Part shown: positions 37,030 through 47,312 of the stretch, in pieces | How the letters are laid out: every line of letters starts with the position of its first letter | How positions within the stretch are numbered: the stretch's first letter is position 1 | NCBI GenBank assembly: GCA_002999035.1 | Contig: CP027241.1 | Coordinates: forward strand, 306,001 to 370,000 | Direction: 5' to 3' | Length of the DNA: 64,000 bases | DNA from: Lachnospiraceae bacterium oral taxon 500 | GTDB taxonomy: Bacteria; Bacillota; Clostridia; Lachnospirales; Vallitaleaceae | Notes under the pieces: generated by a model | What the model saw: the letters and a program-made list of their open reading frames with translations, nothing else | Told to the model about the DNA's origin: nothing | Databases searched by the model: none | Translations under genes and position numbers: made by a program

Positions 37030-37770
37030 TTATTTAAAATATTCAATCTCGCCAATTTGCCCCATTTTGGTCAGCGCGGTGTCAAACCACTCCACACTTT
37101 TCGGTGAACTTATACTCCTGACCATAAAATATAAGGCTCCGCCGGAATTATCCCGGCCGCTCAGCGCTTCCTCAACCGCCTTGCGGGTACTGTCCTGAAC
37201 GGTAACAGAATAATAGCTGCCGTTAGAAATCGGTGAAAATTGATAGGTCTTACCATTATTCTGAAAAACGACGTCCGTAATATTATCAGGAAATCGCTCG
37301 CTTTCCACTCGGTTTAAAATGATATTGGCAATCAGCAGCCGAGTGGTATAAGGCTCCGCTCCGGATTCCGCTTCCACAATGCGCGACAAGATTTCGTACT
37401 CTTCGGTCGACACATCCCTAGCCTGCCGGGAAATCAGCTTACCCGAGGTCACAAACTGGCGGTTTTTGGTATCCTCCGCCAACTGCAAAACATGTTCTTC
37501 CGGCTTGATTTGGCTGACATATTCCTCAATCTTAGCCGTATAATAATGCGATCCGACTTCTTCCTCGTCCGGCACAAGCCCCGATTCCGCTTCCTGCTCA
37601 TCCTCATCGGCAGTCAGCTGCCTTCGCTCCGCTGTATTTTTATCGCCTTCTTTTAATACAAAACCATTGACACCTAAAAGTAACACTATCACACAGCATG
37701 TTGCGAAAACGACCAGACCGTTTTGATGTCCCTGCTTTAAACTACTGAACAACTTTTTTAAAAAGTTCAT
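37030..37770 (-). CDS. SleB-type cell wall hydrolase, membrane anchored
   Basis: A 246-residue protein. An N-terminal membrane segment (about 18-38, VVFATCCVIVLLLGVNGFV) is followed by an acidic linker and a Hydrolase_2/SleB domain: EEYEILSRIVEAESGAEPY, ANIILNRVESERFPDNITDVVFQ and QFSPISNGSYYSVTVQDSTRKAVEEAL. The first Glu of AEAE/VEAES is the lytic transglycosylase acid. Enzymes of this type degrade spore cortex or septal peptidoglycan, which suggests a spore former. There is no N-terminal peptidoglycan-binding domain, unlike classical SleB. It is a single-gene unit. Confidence 0.85.
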   Translation of the reverse strand: MNFLKKLFSSLKQGHQNGLVVFATCCVIVLLLGVNGFVLKEGDKNTAERRQLTADEDEQEAESGLVPDEEEVGSHYYTAKIEEYVSQIKPEEHVLQLAEDTKNRQFVTSGKLISRQARDVSTEEYEILSRIVEAESGAEPYTTRLLIANIILNRVESERFPDNITDVVFQNNGKTYQFSPISNGSYYSVTVQDSTRKAVEEALSGRDNSGGALYFMVRSISSPKSVEWFDTALTKMGQIGEIEYFK

Positions 37771-38303
37771 CCTTCGTCTGTTCCTTTCTTATTTCTCAAT
37801 TTTCCCTGCGCCTGACTTCCTCTTTCGGCGCGACATCCGGCCGCTCCACAAGAGCATTCGGCCAATACGGAAAATTAAGTTTTTTGCTTATCTTCGTTTG
37901 TTTTCGTTCCATCTATGATAAACGTCAGAAACCTAAGTTTGGATTTGCGTCCGCCGCTACTTTTTTAAGACCGGCACCACTGGTTCAGGTTTTAATCCCG
38001 CCAACCATTTGAGTGGTTTCTTAACGATTTGCCAATTATACCGATAGCCAAAGAAAGTGTCAATATGATTTGCCGATATTATCTGTATTTTCGATATATG
38101 TAATTTTTCAGAAAATTCACGCCGCCATTTTGTTGCTCTAACTTTTCTTATTCTTATATTTTTTATATACTTTGCACAAAATCAAATCAGGGTTTTTTAT
38201 ACTTCTTTTAAGAAGGACTATTTATTATCCGGTTGAAAAAACAGCAAAAAGAGGCTGACCCTGGTACCCCTAACTTTTCGATATATTGTCCAAGGTAATA
38301 TTA

Positions 38304-38343
38304 AAAGGCGCCGTCAGCGATTTGTACCGCCGACGGCGCCTTT
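38304..38343 (-). terminator. Rho-independent terminator
   Basis: AAAGGCGCCGTC and GACGGCGCCTTT form a 12-bp GC-rich stem; leftward it ends in TTTTAATATT. It probably ends the ClpE-like transcript with a 260-base trailer. A second hairpin (GGTGCTGGTAA ... TTGCTAGCACC) lies at about 38,364-38,398. In the rest of the 831-base gap (37,771-38,601) I see no gene. Confidence 0.75.
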
Positions 38344-38344
38344 A

Positions 38345-38362
38345 TTGGTTGTATAATTTTTG
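38345..38362. repeat. 18-bp exact repeat of 703-720
   Basis: TTGGTTGTATAATTTTTG occurs here and at 703-720, each time a few bases right of a terminator hairpin. Confidence 0.6.
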
Positions 38363-38549
38363 GGTGCTGGTAATGGAATTCGTTCCTTGCTAGCACCATT
38401 ATTTTTAACGATTCGCATAAACTTCGCAATTCGTCAAAATGCGGGATAACTCCCTGTTTTCCTATCGTTCCCGCCCGCCGCCGAAAGGGGTAGCCTTTCT
38501 GGAAGCAACGAACCCCTTGATCGAAGTGCTTCTCTTTCTGCCCGGGCAG

Positions 38550-38601
38550 CAGTCTGCCTAAAAAAGACTGTTCTAGTTTTGCAGAACATGGGAAAGTTAA
38601 G
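38550..38601 (-). repeat. Copy of dispersed element with terminator-like hairpin
   Basis: AGTCTGCCTAAAAAAGACTG is followed by TGTTCT, 8 bases and AGAACA (38,569-38,588, perfect hairpin), then CATGGGAAAGTTAAGTT, which runs up to the ClpE-like stop. Read leftward the hairpin precedes CTTTTTTAGG, a plausible terminator. Confidence 0.6.
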
Positions 38602-40905
38602 TTATTGTTTTTCCGGAATTGCTTTGATCTTATCATCTTCCATGACAAAGCGAACCAGCGTCACGTTTTCCAGCTCTTTATCCAAAAACATCTCGGATAA
38701 ACGATCTTCAATATGGACGGTGATGCTCCGACGCAGCGGTCTGGCCCCATACGCCTCATGGTAGCCGTCTTTGACCAGAAAGGCCCTCACTTCATCCGAT
38801 ACCTCGATATCGAAGCCCTTTTCCTTGGTCGTCTTCCGAAGCTGCTCCAGCATAATGTCCACAATCTCCGCTAAACTTTCCTCGGTCAGATTATCAAACA
38901 CAATGATATCGTCCAAACGGTTAAGGAATTCCGGCTTAAAGAACTCATTGAGCGCCGTTTTCACCTTTTCCGTCGTCCTCGGCGCTTCGCTCGGATTAAA
39001 GCCAATCCCTGCACCTTTGCGGTCGGTACCGGCATTGCTGGTCATCAACAGGATCGTATTTTCAAAATTAACCGTCCGGCCTTGACTATCGGTCAATCTT
39101 CCGTCTTCTAAGATTTGCAGCAGCAAATGAAAGATATCGGGATGCGCTTTTTCAATCTCATCCAGCAAAATAACCGAATACGGCCGGCGGCGCACCCGCT
39201 CCGTCAGCTGACCGGCGTTATCATAGCCGATATAGCCCGGAGGCGCTCCAATCAACTTAGACGCCGTATGCTTTTCCATAAACTCCGACATATCAAAGCG
39301 GATCAGCGCGTCTTCGCTGCCAAAAAGCTCTCTGGCTACCGCCTTGGCCAGCTCCGTTTTACCGACTCCGGTCGGGCCGACAAAAATAAAGGAGGCCGGC
39401 CGCAGCCTTGGCATAAAGCCGGAGCGGCGGCGCTTAATCGCCGTAGAAACAGCGGAAATCGCTCTGTCCTGCCCCTTGACCCAGCGGCTAAGGCGGTTAT
39501 TTAAGCGCTTCAGCTTAATCGCCTCTTCTTCCGTCAGCTTCTGCACCGGAATCTTGGTCCACGACTCAATCACATCCGCAATCAATTCTTCGGTCAATTC
39601 AACCTGATCGCATTGCTGCTCAATTTCTTTAATCTTATTCTCGAGCCTGAGCTCATCCATCCGGCAATCTGCCGCTTTTTCATAATCATCCGCCGCCGCC
39701 GCAATTTCTTTTTCCTCAACTGTCTTGGCCAATTCGTTTTTCAAAGCTTCCAGCTCAACTAAACCCAGATTTCTCAAATTAGCTCTGGAACCGGCTTCGT
39801 CAATCAAGTCAATCGCTTTATCCGGCAGATATCTTTCGTGGATATAACGCTTGGACATATGGACGGCATAGGCAATCACCTCATCGGAAATAACAACATG
39901 ATGAAAGTTTTCATAGTAATCCTTAATCCCCTTGATAATCTCAATGCTGTCCGCCTCATCGGGTTCTTCCACCAGCACTTTTTGGAAACGCCTTTCCAGT
40001 GCCGAGTCCTTTTCAATATGCTTGCGGTATTCTTCCAAAGTCGTCGCCCCGATGACCTGAATATCGCCCCGGGCCAGCGCCGGTTTTAAAATATTGGCTG
40101 CGTTCATCGAGCCGCTTTCTGCTCCGCCGGCACCGGTAATGTTATGGACTTCATCAATCACCAAAATAACATTGCCGCTTTCCATCGCCTCATGCAAGAT
40201 CGCTTTCATCCTGGCTTCAAACTGACCGCGGAACTGAGTGCCTGATACTATACCGGGTAAATCCAAAAGGTAAATCTCCGTGCCCAGCAGCTTATGCGGC
40301 ACATTCCCTTCGGCAATCCGCACCGCCAGTCCCTCGGCAATGGCAGTTTTACCCACGCCCGGCTCCCCGATCAGCACCGGATTGTTCTTCTGGCGCCGAT
40401 TCAAAATTTGAATCACCCGGTCAATTTCTCTTTCCCGGCCGATTATTCTGTCAACTTCTCCGGCTTTCGCTTTTTCTGTCAAATTTATACCAAACTGATC
40501 CAAGTTCTTCCTTTTTATTTTGCGGACAGATTTCACCTTGGTTTTGGTTGCCGCTCCGTGCGGTGCATCCTCGCCCGAATTTAAAAACTCCTGAGCCGGC
40601 TCGCTGACGCTTTCGGCGGTTTCCAATGTCGGATCAACAAATCCGCTATCCAAGGTTTCCATAAATTGATTAATCCGATCGCCGATTTGCGGATCTTCCA
40701 GTATTTCCATCATCTGGTCGTTGAGATTGTTCATTTCTTCCGGCGACATACCGGTCTGAGCCAGCAAATCATTGAGGGGTGCGATTCCCTGTCTTTTCGC
40801 ACAAGGCAGACACAGGCCAATTTTCTCCTGTCGGCCGCCTTCTAATTTCGACATAAACACTACCGCGGTATTTTTATGGCATACCGAACATTTCACTTTA
40901 ATCAC
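38602..40905 (-). CDS. ClpE-like AAA+ unfoldase with N-terminal zinc finger
   Basis: A 767-residue class I Clp ATPase. The N-terminus has a treble-clef zinc finger (CSVCHK and CLPCAK), as in ClpE and McsA, and no Clp N-domain repeats. D1 has Walker [14 protein letters not shown] and Walker [12 protein letters not shown]. Between the domains is a UVR-like coiled helix ([16 protein letters not shown]). D2 has [24 protein letters not shown] and [13 protein letters not shown]. It unfolds proteins for ClpP during stress. The start is GTG at 40,905. B. subtilis ClpE is near 700 residues; this one has a longer linker after the finger. No CtsR box is evident upstream. Confidence 0.9.
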   Translation of the reverse strand: MIKVKCSVCHKNTAVVFMSKLEGGRQEKIGLCLPCAKRQGIAPLNDLLAQTGMSPEEMNNLNDQMMEILEDPQIGDRINQFMETLDSGFVDPTLETAESVSEPAQEFLNSGEDAPHGAATKTKVKSVRKIKRKNLDQFGINLTEKAKAGEVDRIIGREREIDRVIQILNRRQKNNPVLIGEPGVGKTAIAEGLAVRIAEGNVPHKLLGTEIYLLDLPGIVSGTQFRGQFEARMKAILHEAMESGNVILVIDEVHNITGAGGAESGSMNAANILKPALARGDIQVIGATTLEEYRKHIEKDSALERRFQKVLVEEPDEADSIEIIKGIKDYYENFHHVVISDEVIAYAVHMSKRYIHERYLPDKAIDLIDEAGSRANLRNLGLVELEALKNELAKTVEEKEIAAAADDYEKAADCRMDELRLENKIKEIEQQCDQVELTEELIADVIESWTKIPVQKLTEEEAIKLKRLNNRLSRWVKGQDRAISAVSTAIKRRRSGFMPRLRPASFIFVGPTGVGKTELAKAVARELFGSEDALIRFDMSEFMEKHTASKLIGAPPGYIGYDNAGQLTERVRRRPYSVILLDEIEKAHPDIFHLLLQILEDGRLTDSQGRTVNFENTILLMTSNAGTDRKGAGIGFNPSEAPRTTEKVKTALNEFFKPEFLNRLDDIIVFDNLTEESLAEIVDIMLEQLRKTTKEKGFDIEVSDEVRAFLVKDGYHEAYGARPLRRSITVHIEDRLSEMFLDKELENVTLVRFVMEDDKIKAIPEKQ

Positions 40906-41254
40906 AACCTTTCTTTCTGCTTTTCCGGTAAATCATACTCTCGTTGTCCGGTCGTAAATGAAGGCCGATTGCTTCTGCTTCTTTCCTTCTGCCGATTGCC
41001 AAATCTTTTTCTTCACTGCGCGAACTGACTTTATCCGAACAATTATGTATACAATATACCAGTATCTCAGTATATCGCATATAATTTAAATCCATATTAT
41101 TATTTATATAAATTAACGTAAAAAATGCTCTGGGTTCAAATAAACAGCCCTTCGGTCTCAGCGGAAAGTTTTCTCTCCGGAGGCATATTCGGCCATTTTT
41201 TTTCCTGCCCAGAAAAGTAACTTGGCAAAGTTCATTTCACCGGATTATTCTTAC

Positions 41255-42028
41255 CTAAACCGTCATCTCCTTTTTAGCCTGTGCATAGCCGGCCGCGGAC
41301 CATTCTCTGATATTTTCCTCGGTATAAGTCATGGATGCGTTTTTGTCAAAATCAAAATCCGGCTTGATTAAGACAATCTGATCCGACCGGTATTTTTGCC
41401 GCACCGCCTCCGGTACGCTAAACTCCCGATCAAGCGCAACCGCATAAATAATATCGACTTCTGCTGTCAAAAACGGCTCCATAAAGCGATTGTTCAGCAG
41501 TCCACCGTCCAGCAAATAGCCGTCATAGGTTCCGGCTGCGATTTGTTCCTGAAAAAGCTGATCATAGGTTTTAGCCTTAAAATCCGCCGTCTTCCAGCTG
41601 TACGGGTTGGGCAAAAGCGAAGATGCCCGGACATATTCCCTGACTTTATCATCACTTTCCGCCACCAAATCAGAAAAAGCATGGCGAATCGTTCCGTTTT
41701 CAACCGGCAGATAATTGACATAAAAATGCTCAACCGCCGGCAAGCGCTTCGTTCCCAAAAACTTTTGAATTTCTTCAACCGCAGCCATACTTTCAAAAAC
41801 CGGCACGGTTCGGTCAAGCCCATATTCGGATTGACTCATTTGCTTCCAGATCTCAGCCATCCGTTCGATTCCGCCGTAAAAAACGGCCATACCGTTAATC
41901 GCACCAATCGAAGTCCCGACGATGACCGAAAACTCCATTCCCTTTTCGGCAAATGCCTGCAATGCCCCGGCCTGAAATGCACCCTTGGCTCCGCCGCCCT
42001 GTAAATATAAGCCCACTTTCTTTTTCAT
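41255..42028 (-). CDS. Patatin-like phospholipase
   Basis: A 257-residue protein with the three patatin motifs: the oxyanion loop LQGGGAKGAFQAG, the nucleophile elbow GTSIGAING and the catalytic DGGLLNN. It resembles bacterial RssA/YlbK-type hydrolases that act on acyl lipids. ATG 42,028 follows GAGGGA by 6 bases. The frame is open another 107 codons upstream but those residues do not look like protein of this family. A 317-base gap separates it from the ADP-ribosylglycohydrolase gene, so it may have its own promoter; that gap shows a degenerate repeat near 42,120-42,180 and is otherwise empty. Confidence 0.9.
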   Translation of the reverse strand: MKKKVGLYLQGGGAKGAFQAGALQAFAEKGMEFSVIVGTSIGAINGMAVFYGGIERMAEIWKQMSQSEYGLDRTVPVFESMAAVEEIQKFLGTKRLPAVEHFYVNYLPVENGTIRHAFSDLVAESDDKVREYVRASSLLPNPYSWKTADFKAKTYDQLFQEQIAAGTYDGYLLDGGLLNNRFMEPFLTAEVDIIYAVALDREFSVPEAVRQKYRSDQIVLIKPDFDFDKNASMTYTEENIREWSAAGYAQAKKEMTV

Positions 42029-42345
42029 TCTTTTCCCTCGCTTTTTGAGTTTGCGCCAGGCAAACATACCTATTTGCTGACCACCGGCATAAGTAATCTT
42101 TCTGCCCGGACAAGCCTTCGGTTCAGACCAAAAAAGCCGTCTTCTTAAACCCGGAAATAAACCGGCTAAGTTAAGCCTATCTTGATGAACCGATAAACAG
42201 TCACTTAAAAAAATGTTATTTTTTAGTATACCATATTTCGCCCTGAAATTGAATGTTTTTGCTGTTTTGTAACCAGAACGTAAAAAATGACCGTTACAAA
42301 AGAGTCTTTTATCATATAAAAAAGCTGAGTCAACTATTTTATTTT

Positions 42346-43344
42346 TCAAACCGCATACGGCAAAAGCTGAGCGGCCAATTCATCTAAGTGCAGGCCATTG
42401 ACCGCTTCCAGCGTTTCTGCCGCGCCGGCCGGGAACTCCGGACGGATTCCGCCGCAAATGGCAGCGGAAATCGCGCCGATCGTATCTGTATCACCGCCCA
42501 GCTCGGCACTAAGGCAAGCCGCTTCCCAGGCATTGCCGCCGGCCAGCTGAATAACTGCCAATGCCGCTGGAATACTTTCAATCGTTTCCACCCCGGTGCC
42601 GTAAAAATCTGTCAATTCACGCAAAACTATTTCTTTCGGTTTGACGGCTGTCAACTCCCTGACCGCTTCAATCCGCCGACGCAGCAAAACCGTCGGGAAA
42701 GGATAGCCCCTTTTTCCGCCGCTTTCAACCGCCGCCAGCGCAATCTCCCATAGCTCTTTGACATCACCGCCGCCCCGCACACCGTAACTGACACAGGCCG
42801 CTACGGCTGCCGCTCCGGCAATCGCCACCGAAGTATTATGGGTCGGTCGGCAAATTTGCTCAACATTATCCGTTAGCCGCTCCATATCCCGGTAATCGCT
42901 GATAATGCCAATCGGGCTTATCTTCATGGCTGAACCGTTAGTCGTACCGAAGATGCCGGCCCGTTCGATCGGCATTCCTTTTTTAATGGCCTCCAATGCT
43001 CTGACTGTGCTGGGACCGGCCACCAAACTGCTTTTTTCCTTATTTTCTTCCATCCATTTTTCGAGATAGGCTAAGTAGCGCATGGTATCAGGCCGGCCGC
43101 CGGTATCAATCAGCATCTGTGCAACCAAAACCGTGTTTACCGTATCATCGGTGATTTCCCCGGCCCGGAACCTACGCCCGAAAACATCACGCTTAGAAGC
43201 CGGATAAAACTGCTTTACTCCGTCCGGAAACTCGGCGACGATATCCTGCCGGCTCATCATTTCAGTCGCCATTCCCATTGCGTCACCACAGGCGCCGCCA
43301 ACCAGCACGCCCCAAATTCTTTTCTGCATTTCTTGTTTATTCAT
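42346..43344 (-). CDS. ADP-ribosylglycohydrolase family protein
   Basis: A 332-residue DraG/ARH-fold protein. The metal-binding motifs GACGDAMGMATE, GEITDDTVNTV and ELGGDTDTIGA are all present. The family removes ADP-ribose from proteins or nucleic acid, but many bacterial members sit in sugar or nucleoside gene clusters (for example yegU in the E. coli yegTUVW cluster with a transporter, PfkB kinase and GntR regulator) and may cleave small N-glycosides. The start overlaps the antiterminator gene stop by 8 bases, so it belongs to the PTS operon. Confidence 0.88.
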   Translation of the reverse strand: MNKQEMQKRIWGVLVGGACGDAMGMATEMMSRQDIVAEFPDGVKQFYPASKRDVFGRRFRAGEITDDTVNTVLVAQMLIDTGGRPDTMRYLAYLEKWMEENKEKSSLVAGPSTVRALEAIKKGMPIERAGIFGTTNGSAMKISPIGIISDYRDMERLTDNVEQICRPTHNTSVAIAGAAAVAACVSYGVRGGGDVKELWEIALAAVESGGKRGYPFPTVLLRRRIEAVRELTAVKPKEIVLRELTDFYGTGVETIESIPAALAVIQLAGGNAWEAACLSAELGGDTDTIGAISAAICGGIRPEFPAGAAETLEAVNGLHLDELAAQLLPYAV

Positions 43345-44203
43345 GACTTCCTTTCTGCCGCTCTGTAAAAACTGCGCGCTGAATATGAATTGTTAAATAC
43401 AAAAGTTCCTCACAGCCGATATCAATCCCATATTTTTCAAGGATAAAGGCAGCAATATTTTGACCGCATTTATAAGCGTCCTGATATTTGACCGACAGGG
43501 TTTCCAGCAGTTCTTTGTCCTTATCATCGCCCGAAAAGGCCGCATCTTTGACCAGCCGGGCGGAAAAATAGCGGAGATGATTAATGAACCGAAAATAAGC
43601 CAGGGAATCTTCCTCAATTTCCACGTCAAAATAGGATTTTACCACCTCTAAAATTTCTTCTATAATTTTTGTCGCCCGGCAAACATTTTGAGTATCCGGA
43701 TCATCTTCCATTTCCGCGTTGACGATGTGCAGCGCAATAAAACCCGCCTCGTCCGTCGGCAGCAAAACGCCGGTTCTTTCGTGAATGATCTCCAGACTGG
43801 CACAGCCAAGCTTATACTCATCAGGATAAAACCGCATAATATCAAACATCAGGCCGTTTTGAATGGAAATTCCTTTTTGAAAGTTTTTCAGCGAAAAATG
43901 AATATGATCGGCCAGCGCCACATAAATCACATCACTGATTCTTTTGCCTAAGCTGGTCTGGATTTCACTGACAATTTCTTCAACGATGTTTATCTCCGTC
44001 AATGGTAAATCACTTAAAATTTCCTGAAACTTGAGGTTTAAAGCATTGGAGGAAAGACAAAATATTTTTTCAATTCGCTCCGGTTCGACTTCATCGCCTG
44101 CTTTTTTGCCATGAATGATGCCCTTGCCCGTCACAACCTTCTCCTTGCCCTTTTCATCCGCCACTACTGCCGCATTATTATTCAGAAATTTCCGTATTTT
44201 CAT
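43337..44203 (-). CDS. BglG/LicT family transcriptional antiterminator
   Basis: A 288-residue protein: N-terminal CAT RNA-binding domain (MKIRKFLNNNAAVVADEKGKE, VVTGKGIIHGKKAGDEV), then two PRD domains with phosphorylatable histidines (ALADHIHFSLKN, IALHIVNAE in PRD1; FINHLRYFSAR, YLTIHIQRAV in PRD2). It binds a RAT hairpin in nascent RNA and prevents termination when sugar is present. The RAT/terminator leader lies upstream of the PTS gene at 46,264-46,344, and the antiterminator is encoded after the PTS gene, 28 bases on. ATG at 44,203 lacks a strong ribosome site. Confidence 0.9.
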   Translation of the reverse strand: MKIRKFLNNNAAVVADEKGKEKVVTGKGIIHGKKAGDEVEPERIEKIFCLSSNALNLKFQEILSDLPLTEINIVEEIVSEIQTSLGKRISDVIYVALADHIHFSLKNFQKGISIQNGLMFDIMRFYPDEYKLGCASLEIIHERTGVLLPTDEAGFIALHIVNAEMEDDPDTQNVCRATKIIEEILEVVKSYFDVEIEEDSLAYFRFINHLRYFSARLVKDAAFSGDDKDKELLETLSVKYQDAYKCGQNIAAFILEKYGIDIGCEELLYLTIHIQRAVFTERQKGSHE

Positions 44204-44231
44204 GAAAACGCCCCGTCCTCTTTCTGCGCTG

Positions 44232-46178
44232 TTATGCGCCGGCAAGCCTTTTTCCCGTTGCAATGGCCACCAACAACTCGTCCGCATACGAAACCTTTTC
44301 TTTGGCCACTTCAACAATATCCAAATAGTCGGCTGTATTGGAAATCAGCACTGCTGTTTCCATATTATATCCCTCTTGTTTGATTTTATCCAAATCAAAA
44401 GTGATAAGCACATCGCCCTTTTTTACCCGCTCCCCCTGCTGTTTATTGATGGTAAAGGTTCCCTCCGGCAACTGAGCGGTATTGACACCGATATGAATCA
44501 ATATGTCGGCGCCGGTGTCGTTTGTTATTCCGATCGCGTGCCCGGTCGGAAACACCACATTTAAAATGCCGTCACAAGGTGCGATAACTTTTCCCTCATC
44601 CGGCTCAATGCAAATTCCCTTGCCCAACGTTTCCTTGGAAAAAGCCGGATCCTGCATTGCGCTCAACAGCTTTACGCTGCCGCTCATCGGGGAAAATACT
44701 GTTTCCTTGCGTTCTTCCTTATTTTTGGCATCTGCTGTCCCCGGTTTTTTACTGTTTTTTTGAGAATCGGTATTGCCGTCGTCTTTGGGCTGATAGGTAA
44801 TCCAAGTCAAAAGAAATGCAGTCGCCACCGTTACCGCCACAGCCAGCAGGCTGATATACATCCCGCTCGAACTGCTGTCTGCCGGATTAACAAAGCCGAC
44901 AAATCCGGTCACGCCCATGGTAATGGCGTACATCGGCGCATTGGCTAAACCCAAAATAAGCGCTCCAATCGTTCCGGCCAGCATACAAATTCCGAACCGT
45001 TTTTTTACCGGCAGCGTAACACCGTAAATTGACGGCTCAATAATGCAAAAGCAAGCGGAAATCACTGCCGGCAATGCCGTTTCTTTTAAAACCTTATTTT
45101 TGGTCTTAAAGTATACGGCCGCGCACACCGCCAAATGTGCAAACGAAGCCGGATAAATCAAGGAAATAATCAATGTGCTGCCGGAGGTCGCAAATTCAAT
45201 CAAACCCACGGAAATCAAGGCCCAGTGCAGGCCCAAAACTACCAGCGGCTGATAAATCACGGCAATGACCACAAACGCCGCTATCGGCGAATACTTCACC
45301 AAAAACGTAATCGACGTACTGATCAGATTGGTTAAAATAACCGACACCGGCCCGATCACAAGGAGCGTCACAACACTGGCCATCAAAATTGTAATCATCG
45401 GCAGGACATACATTTGCGCCGCCTGCGGAATAATTTTATCAAAGCGTTTCTCTACTTTAGCGGCAAAGTAAGTTGCAAAGATGATCGGAATAACAGTCGA
45501 GGTATAACCGGTGGTCGGAAAGAAAATCGGAATGCCGAACAAAGTCTTATATACCGGCATGGCCAAACTCGTTCCCGCGAATAAAGTATAGAGTGCATCG
45601 CCGCTGTTAATGCTTTCGGTGATATTGGGGAAGGCCAGTACACAGCCCAAAATCATACCGACAAAAGGATTCATCTTAAATGCCCTGGCACTGGTATAGC
45701 CCAGCAAAATCGGGAAAAAAGTAAGACAGGCGTTGCCCATGGCGTTTAATAAGACCTGCGCGCCATCGCCGGGTTTAATTATGCCGGTCGTCATCAAAAT
45801 GGCCTGCAGTCCGGCAATTAAACCGCATGCCCCCAGAACGCCCAGAACCGGCACCATGGTTTGGGTAATGGTGGCGGTAAACCGGTTTAAAACGGAGCCC
45901 TTACTTTCCTCGGCCGCCTCCGTCTCCGCCTTGCCAATCCGGCGCATAATCTCTTCATAAACATTTCCCACATGCGTGCCGATGACGACTTGGTACCGGC
46001 CGCCGGAGTTTTGCGCCGTCACGATGCCCGGATCCGCTTTCAAGGCATCCTCGTTTACCTTGGACTCGTCCGTAAGCTTAAACCGGAGCCTGGTCATACA
46101 ATGCGTTACATTTTCAATGTTTTCTTTTCCGCCCACATTTTCAACAATAAAAGAAGCGAGTTTTTCATAATTTGCCAT
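44232..46178 (-). CDS. PTS beta-glucoside-type transporter, subunits IIBCA
   Basis: A 648-residue three-domain permease. IIB: residues 1-85 with the phosphorylated Cys27 in NVTHCMTRLRF. IIC: about 105-460, some ten membrane segments. IIA: about 500-640, with the active His in GADILIHIGVNTAQL. It imports and phosphorylates a sugar, in this subfamily usually an aryl-beta-glucoside, sucrose or trehalose. No phospho-glycosidase gene is adjacent, so the substrate is open. Expression appears controlled by antitermination (leader at 46,264-46,344). Confidence 0.92.
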   Translation of the reverse strand: MANYEKLASFIVENVGGKENIENVTHCMTRLRFKLTDESKVNEDALKADPGIVTAQNSGGRYQVVIGTHVGNVYEEIMRRIGKAETEAAEESKGSVLNRFTATITQTMVPVLGVLGACGLIAGLQAILMTTGIIKPGDGAQVLLNAMGNACLTFFPILLGYTSARAFKMNPFVGMILGCVLAFPNITESINSGDALYTLFAGTSLAMPVYKTLFGIPIFFPTTGYTSTVIPIIFATYFAAKVEKRFDKIIPQAAQMYVLPMITILMASVVTLLVIGPVSVILTNLISTSITFLVKYSPIAAFVVIAVIYQPLVVLGLHWALISVGLIEFATSGSTLIISLIYPASFAHLAVCAAVYFKTKNKVLKETALPAVISACFCIIEPSIYGVTLPVKKRFGICMLAGTIGALILGLANAPMYAITMGVTGFVGFVNPADSSSSGMYISLLAVAVTVATAFLLTWITYQPKDDGNTDSQKNSKKPGTADAKNKEERKETVFSPMSGSVKLLSAMQDPAFSKETLGKGICIEPDEGKVIAPCDGILNVVFPTGHAIGITNDTGADILIHIGVNTAQLPEGTFTINKQQGERVKKGDVLITFDLDKIKQEGYNMETAVLISNTADYLDIVEVAKEKVSYADELLVAIATGKRLAGA

Positions 46179-46263
46179 AATATTCCTCCATTCTTTTGAA
46201 ATTGATTTATTTTGCTGAGCCGGCCGCTTTTACCCGCTTTCAGCTCTTATCTTGGCCGGGATT

Positions 46264-46317
46264 AAAAAAGGCTTGTTTGAACAAACGGCGTTTTATCCCG
46301 CTTCTTCAAACAAGCCT
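46264..46317 (-). terminator. Regulated terminator in the PTS leader
   Basis: On the minus strand AGGCTTGTTTGAA and TTCAAACAAGCCT form a long stem followed by TTTTTTAAT, before the PTS gene. Its 5' arm overlaps the RAT structure, as expected for antitermination. Confidence 0.85.
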
Positions 46318-46344
46318 AGCTTATCTTTCAAGATAATCACTACC
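46314..46344 (-). promoter_or_regulatory. Candidate RAT (ribonucleic antiterminator)
   Basis: The minus-strand RNA GGTAGTGATTATC-TTGAAA-GATAAGCTAGGC can fold as TTATC/GATAA above a short asymmetric lower stem TAG/CTA. The size, internal loops and overlap with the terminator arm fit a BglG/LicT target, though the bases differ from the B. subtilis RAT. Confidence 0.65.
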
Positions 46345-46360
46345 TTGTATGTCTATGATT

Positions 46361-46389
46361 AAAATAACATAAAAAAAGTATTTTGTCAA
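46361..46389 (-). promoter_or_regulatory. Promoter of the PTS operon
   Basis: Minus-strand TTGACA (46,384-46,389), 17-base spacer, TATTTT (46,361-46,366), placing the start just before the RAT. Confidence 0.75.
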
Positions 46390-46446
46390 TGTTTTTTGCG
46401 GCTTTTAACCGGTCCGCCCAGCGAAAAGATCAACTATTATAGGCTT

Positions 46447-47175
46447 TTATCTGACCTGATCAATATAAAACTTAAACTTATCCGTCCGATAATAGCATTT
46501 AAAGTTTTCAATCGGAATCTCCCGGCCATTGATTACACCATAGGTAACGCAGCGGAACAATATAATCGGCGAATCTTCTTTTATCTCCAGATATTCCGCA
46601 ATCTCCGCCTTGGCTAAGATTGCTTCCATGGTTCGCCGCGCCTTGGTAATTTTCACACCGTAGCCGGTTTGAAGTAATTGATACAAAGAATCCTTTTCCA
46701 AGTTTTGCCGGGGCAGCCGCGGAAACAATTTTTCCGGCAGAAAAGTCAGCGTATAATTCAGCGGCTCCTGATCGGCATACATAATTCGGCCAATCATATA
46801 AAGCCTATCCTCCGGACTGATTTCCAAGGCCTTGGCCTTTTTCGGCCCGGCCTCGACTATCTCCGATACGACCAGTTTTTTACTGGGATGTTTGCCCAAA
46901 CGAACCACATCCTCCGTACTGCTGACGATGGACACTAAATTGCTGCTGACTTCCTCAGCTTTAACATAAGTTCCTTTCCCTTGAATCTTATATAAATAGC
47001 CCTCCGCCGCCAGTTCATCAATTGCCTTACGAACGGTAATCCGACTGACTTGATAGCGCTCAATCAATTCCCTCTCACTGGGAATCTGTTCATCCGGCGC
47101 AATTTCACCGCTTTCAATTCTTTCGGCAATCTCTTTCTTCACCACATAGTATTTGGGTAACTTTACCTCAATCAT
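46447..47175 (-). CDS. GntR/HutC family regulator with UTRA domain
   Basis: A 242-residue regulator. The winged helix is KKEIAERIESGEIAPDEQIPSERELIERY, then SRITVRKAIDELAAEGYLYKIQGKGTYV, the classic GntR signature. The UTRA effector domain follows (LYMIGRIMYADQEPLNYTLTFLP to the C-terminus), which usually senses a sugar phosphate. It lies between the nucleoside-type operon and the PTS operon and may control either. A dyad over its own promoter (47,335-47,347) suggests autoregulation. Confidence 0.9.
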   Translation of the reverse strand: MIEVKLPKYYVVKKEIAERIESGEIAPDEQIPSERELIERYQVSRITVRKAIDELAAEGYLYKIQGKGTYVKAEEVSSNLVSIVSSTEDVVRLGKHPSKKLVVSEIVEAGPKKAKALEISPEDRLYMIGRIMYADQEPLNYTLTFLPEKLFPRLPRQNLEKDSLYQLLQTGYGVKITKARRTMEAILAKAEIAEYLEIKEDSPIILFRCVTYGVINGREIPIENFKCYYRTDKFKFYIDQVR

Positions 47176-47312
47176 ATCTCACCATTCCCTACCTGAACTT
47201 TTCCGCCGTTTTTTCCCAAAACGATACTTTCTTGCCGCCGGCAGCAATCCTGTTCATTGTTCTGTTGTCTGGAACTCTCCTTTCGGTTAAAAAATCATAT
47301 TTCAATTCTTTT

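Noticed and set aside
40898..41095. Small minus-strand gene upstream of the ClpE-like gene
   Set aside because: No ribosome site or recognisable motif, and it overlaps the likely promoter and start of the ATPase gene; the 349-base gap shows no other gene.
42029..42349. Longer patatin start with 107 extra residues
   Set aside because: The extension lacks family similarity, overlaps a repeat-like stretch, and a good ribosome site exists at 42,028.
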